A DNA stretch of 20,923 nucleotides, taken from Agrocybe praecox. Lineage: Eukaryota; Basidiomycota; Agaricomycetes; Agaricales; Agrocybaceae. Made by a program: the position numbers and the translations under genes. Where the stretch lies: positions 1-20,923 of the forward strand of contig CAXHKQ010000232.1 in assembly GCA_964017145.1 (NCBI GenBank). The letters are read 5' to 3'. Shown here piece by piece: positions 14,947-20,923 of this stretch. The stretch's first letter is position 1. The number at the start of each line of letters is the position of its first letter. Below the pieces are notes generated by a model, which made no database searches, was not told where the DNA came from, and saw only the letters and a program-made list of their open reading frames with translations.

Positions 14947-17424
14947 TCAAGCAATAACAGGTAAAATACAAATTCGTGCAACGGCTCGTGTCGTTTCACC
15001 CGTTGCTGTTTTGAGCTTGACTACCCTTACACGCCCATCGTCTCCTGGTCGCGCTTCAATAACGCGCGCCATCCGCCACTTCGCTGGGGGCAACAACTCA
15101 TCTTTCACCAAAGCGAGCTGGCCAACCTTGACGTTGTCCTCGACTGACGCCCACTTGTAGCGTTGCTGCAGGGTGGACAAGTACTCCCTGTGCCAACGCC
15201 GCCAGAAGTGCTGCGCGATCTGGCTCGTCAGCTGCCATCGCGTCAGTCGATTCATCGGCACCTCACTCACGTCGAGGTCCGGAACCGCCGTTGGAGCACA
15301 TCCGATCAGAAAGTGCCCCGGAGTCAAAGCGTCGAGGTCGTCGGGGTCGTCCGACAGTGGACACAGCGGCCGCGAGTTGAGCACCGCCTCAATTTGCGCC
15401 AAGACAGTGCTGAACTCTTCAAACGTCAGCAGCTGCGACCCCACGACTCGCCTCAGGTGATGTTTCACCGATTTGACGCCCGCCTCCCAAATGCCACCAA
15501 AGTGCGGCGAACGAGGTGGAATCATCCGCCAAATTGTACCGTCGGCCGCCAGTACGCGCGCCACATCGTCATTGTGCTGTTGTGAATGACAAAAAGAAAT
15601 TAGTTTACGTTTGGCACCCACAAAGTTTGTGCCGTTGTCGCTCATCAGCTCCGCACAACGGCCGCGTCTGGCCACAAAACGCCGAAACGCCGCGAGGAAC
15701 GTGTCAGTGGACAAGTCCGACACGAATTCGACATGCACCGCTTTCGTTGAAAGGCATACGAACAACGCCACGTAGCCCTTTTCGACCCTCACTCCTCTGC
15801 CAGCGCGTGATTTGTATGCCATCGGCCCAGCATAATCCACGCCGCTGCGCAAGAACGCCCGAGCTGGCGTCACGCGTGCTTCCGGCAAATCGCCCATCTG
15901 TTGCACACTGCTGCGCGGACGTTGGCGAAAACACGTCACGCAGCGATGCACATGCTGTCGCAGCAGTCCCTTTGCGCCGATCACCCAATAGCGCTGCCGA
16001 ATGTGTGCCAACATCAGCTGCGCTCCGCCATGCATCAGCGACTTGTGTGCCCAATCGATGATCAGCCCGGTCAAATGGCTGTCTCTGGGCAAGATCGCAG
16101 GATGCGCCGCATCCACCGCAATCGCCGCATGCCGCAACCGCCCGCCGACTCTCAACACGCCATTGTCGTCGACGAATGGGTTGAGTGAAATCAATTTGCT
16201 GGACTTCGGCACACCATTTCCTTTCCGACAGCATTTGATCTCTTCCGCATACTCCGACGCCTGCACGAGGCGTATGCAACGCGTTAACGCGTCTCGCATC
16301 TCGATCGCTGTTATGTGACCACGAGCTCGGTCCGATTTGTTCACAAGGCAGTTGTGTGCAAATCGACATAACATTGCAGTGGTCTTTTGCAATTGCGACA
16401 ACGAAGAGAACCGCTCGAGAAACGCAGAGAACGCGTTCACGCCCTCAGGCGTTGCCAACACCGTGGCAGCTGCTGGTCGCTCGTCGATCACTGTGTCCGC
16501 ACACACAGTTTTCTCCGGCCATTCAGTGTCAGCTTCCGCCAACCACTTGGGTCCATTCATCCACAGTGGATGCGCTGCCAGGTCCGCAGGCATCACACCG
16601 CGCGACAGACAATCAGCCGGATTGTCCGCCGACCGCACATACCGCCATTTGTCTGTGGTCGTCACCTCCTGTATCGCGGCGACCCTGTTCGCAACGAACG
16701 TTTTCCAGTTACGTGGCTCTTTCCGCATCCAACTCAGCGCCACCTGCGAGTCCGACCACATCACATATTCGTATGTATCGAATCCAAACGTCGTCATTAC
16801 GTATTTCAGCAGCTTCGTCACCAGAGCGGCTGCGCACAACTCCAACCGTGGCAAAGTCACCTGCTTGAGCGGTGCCACTTTGGTTTTCGCCGTCATCAGC
16901 GACACACGCACACTGCCGTCTGGCAGTTCGCACCGCGCGTAAATCACACCGCCATACGCAGTCTCCGAAGCATCCGCAAACCCGTGCAACTGCACCCGTG
17001 CGCCTGATCGCATTCCGATCCACCGCACAAACCGCAACTCCTCCAAATCCGCCAACGACCGATGATACTCCTTCCATGTGCTCCGAACGGGCTCTGGAAC
17101 TTCGTCGTCCCAAGTGATTCCCGAAGTCCAGAGCCGTTGAATCATGATTTTCGCGACGATGATAGTGGGCGCGAGCAACCCTAGCGGATCAAACAACCGC
17201 GCTACAGCCGACAAAATCGTCCGCTTGGTCACCTTCTCGTCACATTCAGGGGGCGTCACCCTGAACATGAAACAGTCGAGTGCTGGACACCACAGCAACC
17301 CGAGTGTCTTCACCGACGAATCGACGTCAAGGTGAAGAGGTTGCGCCGAATTGCGCAACTCGTCCGGAAATCGCGCACAACGTCTGCTCGCAATTCGAGT
17401 TCCACTTCCGAATCTCCATGCCAC
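14947..17424 (-). CDS. BEL/Pao pol segment 5: end of RT, RNase H, integrase
   Basis: An 825-codon open frame. The true in-frame part begins near 17370, after a shift, and the Met at 17424 is not a real start. Residues 65-100 carry VARLFDPLGLLAP, the conserved RT-RNase H connection. RNase H acidic residues are Asp151 (FADASETAYG), Glu195 (LPRLEL), Asp225 (WSDSQVAL) and Asp271 (NPADCLSRG). The integrase zinc domain is H460, H465, C495, C498. The catalytic triad is Asp530 (GVDYAGP), Asp596 (SDNGTNF) and Glu647 (GIWEAGVK). The C-terminal domain has the DALTPGHFLIG and RWQL-type blocks and ends ICILPVIA before TGA at 14949-14947. All catalytic residues are present. Confidence 0.93.
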   Translation of the reverse strand: MAWRFGSGTRIASRRCARFPDELRNSAQPLHLDVDSSVKTLGLLWCPALDCFMFRVTPPECDEKVTKRTILSAVARLFDPLGLLAPTIIVAKIMIQRLWTSGITWDDEVPEPVRSTWKEYHRSLADLEELRFVRWIGMRSGARVQLHGFADASETAYGGVIYARCELPDGSVRVSLMTAKTKVAPLKQVTLPRLELCAAALVTKLLKYVMTTFGFDTYEYVMWSDSQVALSWMRKEPRNWKTFVANRVAAIQEVTTTDKWRYVRSADNPADCLSRGVMPADLAAHPLWMNGPKWLAEADTEWPEKTVCADTVIDERPAAATVLATPEGVNAFSAFLERFSSLSQLQKTTAMLCRFAHNCLVNKSDRARGHITAIEMRDALTRCIRLVQASEYAEEIKCCRKGNGVPKSSKLISLNPFVDDNGVLRVGGRLRHAAIAVDAAHPAILPRDSHLTGLIIDWAHKSLMHGGAQLMLAHIRQRYWVIGAKGLLRQHVHRCVTCFRQRPRSSVQQMGDLPEARVTPARAFLRSGVDYAGPMAYKSRAGRGVRVEKGYVALFVCLSTKAVHVEFVSDLSTDTFLAAFRRFVARRGRCAELMSDNGTNFVGAKRKLISFCHSQQHNDDVARVLAADGTIWRMIPPRSPHFGGIWEAGVKSVKHHLRRVVGSQLLTFEEFSTVLAQIEAVLNSRPLCPLSDDPDDLDALTPGHFLIGCAPTAVPDLDVSEVPMNRLTRWQLTSQIAQHFWRRWHREYLSTLQQRYKWASVEDNVKVGQLALVKDELLPPAKWRMARVIEARPGDDGRVRVVKLKTATGETTRAVARICILPVIA

Positions 17425-17821
17425 CGCGCGCCATCAATGCGCACATTTCGCGCTGCAGCTCAATCGCCTCGGCACTGGTGTCACAGCCAGTGATCATGTC
17501 GTCCACGTAGAAATCCGTCAATACCGTTTGCGCCGCGCGCGGGAACGTCTGCTGCTCGTCTCTGGCCAGTTGTTGCAACGCACGCACGGCCAAATATGGT
17601 GAGGCTGCCATGCCGTAGGTGACCGTCGTTAACTGCCATTCTCGTACCTCTGCATCGCCTTCACCGAACCACAGAATGCGCTGATAATCGACATCAGCAT
17701 CATGCACTCTTATCTGCCTAAACATCTTGGCAATGTCCGCCGTCAGAACCACCGCATGCCGCCGAAAACGCATCACCAATGCTGCGAGCTCACTCTGCAG
17801 TCGTGGGCCAATATACTGCAC
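17327..17821 (-). CDS. BEL/Pao pol segment 4: reverse transcriptase core
   Basis: This frame carries the RT palm. QYIGPRLQSELAALV leads to VLTADIAKMFRQI with the first catalytic Asp, then QRILWFGEG and LTTVTYGMAASPYLA, and finally FYVDDMITG with the YVDD box holding the other two Asp. It ends at GGMEIRKWNSNC before the frame is lost near 17365-17380. It enters from segment 3 by a shift at about 17832-17836. The first Met printed by a start-codon search is internal. Confidence 0.9.
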   Translation of the reverse strand: MQYIGPRLQSELAALVMRFRRHAVVLTADIAKMFRQIRVHDADVDYQRILWFGEGDAEVREWQLTTVTYGMAASPYLAVRALQQLARDEQQTFPRAAQTVLTDFYVDDMITGCDTSAEAIELQREMCALMARGGMEIRKWNSNCEQTLCAISGRVAQFGATSSP

Positions 17822-18863
17822 GTCGTTGAGTGGACCGTCCGCTCGTCGTTTTACACGACGCGTCGAACACTACTCGAAGGCGCGTAGTAGTGCTCGACTC
17901 CTTTACCACGCAGTGATGTGGTAAATAATATGGCACACCGACCGCCGGTTTCTCCGCCAACCGCATATGACCGAGCTCCGCATATTCCGCCATGAACTCG
18001 TCATACTGCTTCCGCAGGTCGGGATGATCTGCCAACCGCCGCTGGATGTGTCGCAGACGCCGCAACGCCGCAACACGCGAATCGCCCAGTGCCGCATCAG
18101 GTGCCGTCGTAAATGGCAACCGAACGACATATCGGCCCGATTCGTCTCGCTCGTGTGTCTTCTCAAAATGCTCCTCGCATTCTGTCTCAGACTGTGTCAG
18201 CCGACACGCCGCACCAACATCCTCAATCTCCCAAAACTTCCGCAAATCGAAATCGCAATCGATGTGGAAGGTGGCGAGATTCGCCTGCACGCATGCAGCT
18301 CCATTGACCGCCGAAATTGGCCCCGACAAAATCCAGCCGAGCGCCGTATTCTGCGCGGTCGGACGTACACGGCCAGCCTCCGTTGATCCAATAATCAAGC
18401 CGTCCATGAGCAGCGCTCCATAAACGTCCGCGCCGAGGATCATGTCTACCTCTCCGGGCTCATAATAAGTCGGGTCTGCAAGCTGCAGTCCGACAAAGTT
18501 GGGTCGGTTCTCGACCGTGACCGTGTTGCATGGCAAACAACCGGTCAACGTGCGCAAAACCAATGCAGATACATTAAAAGTGAGCGAACTGTCGATGCAC
18601 GATTTAATTACAACCGAAATCATCGAAGTCGCTGTATCTGCCTGTGCACCACCGATGCCACGAATCGGTACACAGATTCGCTTGCGCTGCAAGCTTAAAC
18701 GCTGCACGCAACTGTCGCGGATCAAACAGGTGTGCGAACCCTGATCGAGGAGAACACGTATACGTTCCGTCGAATCATTGATCGTTATCCATGCAGTTGA
18801 TAACAAAACTTGCACATTGGATGCGAGAGCGAAATTGGTTTGCACGGTTTGCACTGCTGCCAC
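17790..18863 (-). CDS. BEL/Pao pol segment 3: aspartic protease and RT N-terminus
   Basis: The protease has RIRVLLDQGSHTCLI near residue 35-48 of this frame. The active-site triplet is DQG where retroviruses have DTG or DSG, as in many BEL/Pao elements. Further on come PNFVGLQLADP, a DMILGADVYG flap-like block, and the RT entry (YVVRLPFT, MRLAEKPAVGVPYYLPHH, RLRVVFDASCKTTSG). The frame is open upstream to a stop at 18878-18876; no good ATG begins it, consistent with translation as part of a polyprotein. It is lost at about 17835. Confidence 0.9.
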   Translation of the reverse strand: MAAVQTVQTNFALASNVQVLLSTAWITINDSTERIRVLLDQGSHTCLIRDSCVQRLSLQRKRICVPIRGIGGAQADTATSMISVVIKSCIDSSLTFNVSALVLRTLTGCLPCNTVTVENRPNFVGLQLADPTYYEPGEVDMILGADVYGALLMDGLIIGSTEAGRVRPTAQNTALGWILSGPISAVNGAACVQANLATFHIDCDFDLRKFWEIEDVGAACRLTQSETECEEHFEKTHERDESGRYVVRLPFTTAPDAALGDSRVAALRRLRHIQRRLADHPDLRKQYDEFMAEYAELGHMRLAEKPAVGVPYYLPHHCVVKESSTTTRLRVVFDASCKTTSGRSTQRRAVYWPTTAE

Positions 18864-19293
18864 TGCTGCCGCTGCTACCTACTCCGCTTCCTGCTCCGCT
18901 ACCTGCTCCGCTACCTGCTCCGCTACCTGCTCCGCTTCCTCCGCCACCGCCGCCAGTGCTACCTCCGCTTCCGCCACCGCCGCCACTGCTTCGGCCACGG
19001 TTGCCACCCAAGTGCAGCAAACCGTGGTGTCGCTCGTTGCAACTCGTGCATGTCGTGTGCGTGCAATTAGCCGAAAGATGACCGCGTCGGAGGCACACAT
19101 AGCACAAGCGTCGATTCTGCACCACCTCACGGCGTTCGGCTACGCCCATGGACAAAAAGCTCCGACAATTTGCCACACTGTGTGCTTGATTGCACACGGC
19201 GCACGACTCAAACGCATTCGCATCAACGTGATGCACCAAAGCTTTCGAGCGCTGCGGTCGCGCAGCGGACTGCGTCTCTCCTTCTCTCGCCAT
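18775..19293 (-). CDS. BEL/Pao gag segment 2: zinc knuckles and Gly/Ser-rich linker
   Basis: Three zinc-binding motifs in order: CAVCNQAHSVANC (CX2CX3HX4C), CYVCLRRGHLSANC (CX2CX4HX4C) and CTSCNERHHGLLH (CX2CX3HX4H). This is the typical nucleic-acid-binding end of BEL/Pao Gag. After them, about 60 residues are almost only Gly, Ser and Ala, including four GSGA units coded by 12-bp tandem repeats. The frame is one base out from segment 1 upstream and from the protease segment downstream. The Met at 19293 is probably not a real start. Confidence 0.85.
   Translation of the reverse strand: MAREGETQSAARPQRSKALVHHVDANAFESCAVCNQAHSVANCRSFLSMGVAERREVVQNRRLCYVCLRRGHLSANCTHTTCTSCNERHHGLLHLGGNRGRSSGGGGGSGGSTGGGGGGSGAGSGAGSGAGSGAGSGVGSSGSSGSSANRANQFRSRIQCASFVINCMDNDQ
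18889..18936. repeat. 12-bp tandem repeat inside gag
   Basis: About four units of CTGCTCCGCTAC (plus strand) with end variants, coding for repeated Gly-Ser-Gly-Ala. It abuts the stretch in which the gag/protease frameshift lies. Confidence 0.85.
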
Positions 19294-20188
19294 CCGAACC
19301 TCCGATTGTCTCTAGCGATCGGCAGCGTTTCTCCATGAACGTAACCAGTTCCGCATACGTGGGCAATTGATTATCGTTCAAAGATATTTCCCACTGCTTG
19401 TGCGACTCCGAATCAAGGCGTTGCACAACAATGAAAACAATAACTGCGTCCCAATGCTCTATCGGCAACTCTTGGGCACGCAATGCCGCAACACACTCCG
19501 CCGTCGTATCCAAAAGATGCCGCAGTTCGGTGCCGACTCCGAGCACTGCCTGCTGCCCAAATAAACGCTGAAAGTGCGCATTCACCAGAAGCCGTTTATT
19601 ATTGTAGCGCATATTCAGCGCCTCCCATGCGACCCGAAAATTACCATCGGTCACCGCATATGGCCGAACAAGTTGCGCAGCTTCGCCCTCCAAAAATGAT
19701 TTCAAATAATGCAGTTTTTGTGCACCATTCAAATCGCGCCGATCGCCAATCGCGCTTGAGAATAAATCTCGAAAAGATTGCCATGCATAATAGTCACCAT
19801 TGAAAGCAGCGATCTTGATGAACGGCAGCTTTATCTCCGAGCGCGCGTTCACAGCTGCTTGCGGCTGAGCTGCGCCGGCTGCCTCGCCTTCAGGTTGTGC
19901 CGCTGCAACGAGCTGAGCTTTTTTATCCAAAAGCAGCGACTTCGCTCGCTCGTACGTCGCTTGTATCGCTTCGAAAGCGATCTCCTCGAACGCCGCCGCT
20001 TCGACGCCCGTAAGCTCCATGACGCACGAATGCATCTCAAATGCATTCGCATACTGCCTCTCCACCTCCTCGAGCTTAACGTCCAACTCGCGAACCGTCG
20101 TCTCCGCTGGCACTTGGTTCGCGAATTGCATCGCTTTGGTCAGAAGGTTCTTCGAGATCGTGCGACGCGTGACGAGCTTTGCCGACAT
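19223..20188 (-). CDS. BEL/Pao gag segment 1: capsid-like region
   Basis: The start chosen is the ATG at 20188-20186 (MSAKLVTRRTISKNLL). The frame is open farther up to 20326, but that part is repetitive leader (THTNTNT from a CA run). An N-terminal helical region (VRELDVKLEEVERQYANAFE) is followed by an Ala/Gln-rich linker. Then comes the DUF1759-type Gag block: LPFIKIAAFNGDYYAWQSFR, KLHYLKSFLEGEAAQLV and WEALNMRYNNKRLLVNAH. It ends near YAELVTFMEKRCRSLE, where the frame must shift at about 19240-19300 to reach the zinc knuckles. No catalytic activity is expected. Confidence 0.88.
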   Translation of the reverse strand: MSAKLVTRRTISKNLLTKAMQFANQVPAETTVRELDVKLEEVERQYANAFEMHSCVMELTGVEAAAFEEIAFEAIQATYERAKSLLLDKKAQLVAAAQPEGEAAGAAQPQAAVNARSEIKLPFIKIAAFNGDYYAWQSFRDLFSSAIGDRRDLNGAQKLHYLKSFLEGEAAQLVRPYAVTDGNFRVAWEALNMRYNNKRLLVNAHFQRLFGQQAVLGVGTELRHLLDTTAECVAALRAQELPIEHWDAVIVFIVVQRLDSESHKQWEISLNDNQLPTYAELVTFMEKRCRSLETIGGSDGERRRDAVRCATAALESFGASR

Positions 20189-20648
20189 CGTGTTTGTGTT
20201 TGTGTGTGTGTGTCTGTGTGAAAGTTCGCTCGACCGATCGAGTGTGTCCGATCGCTGATCGCTGTGTAAAATGTATCGTGTACTGTATATTCGCGTCTGT
20301 TCCGCACGAAAAGTGTATCTCCGCAAAAATCACACAGGTGAATATGCACTGCACTGCTGAATGTTCCAAGTCCCGTTTGCTGCGTTGCCAACGCAAGCAA
20401 AGTTCCGAATGCGACGAAGATTTTTCTCGTCACAATCACCGCACAATTGTTCAGAATTCGAAGACCGTTTTCTTCAAAATTCTCCGCACAACGTCAATAA
20501 ACACGTCACTGTGTTTCCGCCGATAAACACTGTCTTTTTAATTATTAGCGTGGCTGCAGTCCGTGTACTGCAAAACCACTCGCGAGACCGCCGAAAACCG
20601 CAAAAACCGAGTGGACTGTATATACGATTTGAATAAACCGATCCGTAT
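20189..20648 (-). other. BEL/Pao 5' untranslated leader
   Basis: About 0.46 kb between the primer-binding region and the gag ATG. It ends with a CA-rich run (GT-rich on the plus strand, about 20189-20216). No other gene is seen. Confidence 0.7.
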
Positions 20649-20666
20649 CTGGCTCGTGGAGGACCA
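20649..20666 (-). other. Candidate primer-binding site
   Basis: Minus-strand TGGTCCTCCACGAGCCAG starts two bases after the CA end of the 5' LTR. TGG pairs with a tRNA CCA tail, as in most LTR elements. I cannot name the tRNA from memory. Confidence 0.5.
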
Positions 20667-20668
20667 AA

Positions 20669-20923
20669 TGTTCGATGCTCAACTTTAGAATTCGCGAAAT
20701 AATTAACAGACAAATCAAACGCCGACTCGTAAGATTATAAGTGTTTAATGTAGTAAGTGAAAGAATCCGTTCGTTTGATGGTTCGAGATACATTGATTTG
20801 TGACCGCACAGATTGGTCGTGTGATGCACAGAATCGTTCGGCATTTGTTCATTATTCATTCGTGTTTCATTCGGTGTCTGACAATTTATCGATTCATACT
20901 TAATACAATTTGAATTCAACTGG
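20669..20923 (-). repeat. 5' LTR of BEL/Pao element, cut by window end
   Basis: 255 bp, matching 14578-14833 except for one missing base (near 20766-20773) and the last base. About 23 bp at its outer end lie beyond the window. Confidence 0.92.

Larger units (their letters stand above)
14578..20923 (-). mobile_element. BEL/Pao LTR retrotransposon, nearly full length
   Basis: Order on the minus strand: 5' LTR (truncated by the window end), primer-binding region, leader, gag with zinc knuckles, protease, reverse transcriptase, RNase H, integrase, polypurine tract and 3' LTR. The domain order, LLDQGS protease, YVDD reverse transcriptase and the integrase type are those of BEL/Pao elements. The LTRs, over 255 bp compared, differ by one indel and the final base, so insertion was recent. 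Four frameshifts split the polyprotein into five segments. It interrupts a Tc1-like transposase. A target duplication cannot be checked because the right side is outside. Confidence 0.95.

Noticed and set aside
15163..17510. Many plus-strand open frames of 60-200 codons
   Set aside because: All are antisense shadows of the GC-rich pol gene, whose minus frame carries complete catalytic motifs.
18778..19338. 186-codon plus-strand frame with Ala/Ser/Thr repeats
   Set aside because: Antisense of the Gag Gly/Ser repeat and zinc knuckles; the repeats come from the 12-bp tandem array.
20545..20919. 124-codon and 61-codon similar proteins at 20545-20919 and 14644-14829
   Set aside because: They are translations of the two LTR copies, differing after the one-base indel; LTRs are non-coding.

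Overview
This is an insect (probably dipteran) nuclear window made of one partial host gene and many transposable elements. The organism call rests on three things: an insect-type tryptophan 2,3-dioxygenase gene with canonical spliceosomal introns, an arthropod-type Inr+DPE promoter, and the mix of mariner/Tc1, Jockey-like and BEL/Pao elements. I see no bacterial genes, tRNAs, rRNAs or CRISPR, and no convincing new multi-gene system. The species cannot be fixed from this sequence.

Region 1-7160, minus strand: the 5' part of the tryptophan 2,3-dioxygenase gene (vermilion in Drosophila), the first enzyme of the kynurenine/ommochrome pathway. A TATA-less promoter sits at about 7156. It is followed by a 167-nt leader, a 38-nt coding exon 1 (6952-6989), exon 2 (2686-2983) and exon 3 (1098-1484). 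The splice phases agree, giving 241 continuous codons; the C-terminal part lies beyond the left edge. The introns are full of transposons: a mariner relic in intron 3, a 5'-truncated Jockey-like LINE with a 15-bp target duplication in intron 2, and two mariners plus a possible enclosing element in intron 1. Transposon ends lie within roughly 15-25 bp of two splice sites.

Region 7160-13670: mostly non-coding. It holds a mariner/IS630-type relic with 54-bp inverted ends (8046-8754), a GC-rich stretch near 10.0-10.75 kb that may be a promoter or 5' exon of an unseen gene, a frameshifted Lys/Glu-rich coiled-coil gene or pseudogene on the minus strand (11257-11755), and a 1.7-kb foldback array of about 0.3-kb repeats closed by perfect 29-bp inverted ends (11944-13669).

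Region 13670-20923: a decayed Tc1-like transposase (DD34E, minus strand) is cut at 14577 by a BEL/Pao LTR retrotransposon, also on the minus strand. The retrotransposon has its 3' LTR at 14578-14856 and its 5' LTR from 20669 to beyond the right edge. Gag, three zinc knuckles, protease, reverse transcriptase, RNase H and integrase are all recognisable. They are spread over five reading-frame segments by four frameshifts of the same sign. The LTRs differ by only one indel and one terminal base, so the copy is young. The frameshifts are therefore either assembly indels or damage inherited from the parent copy.
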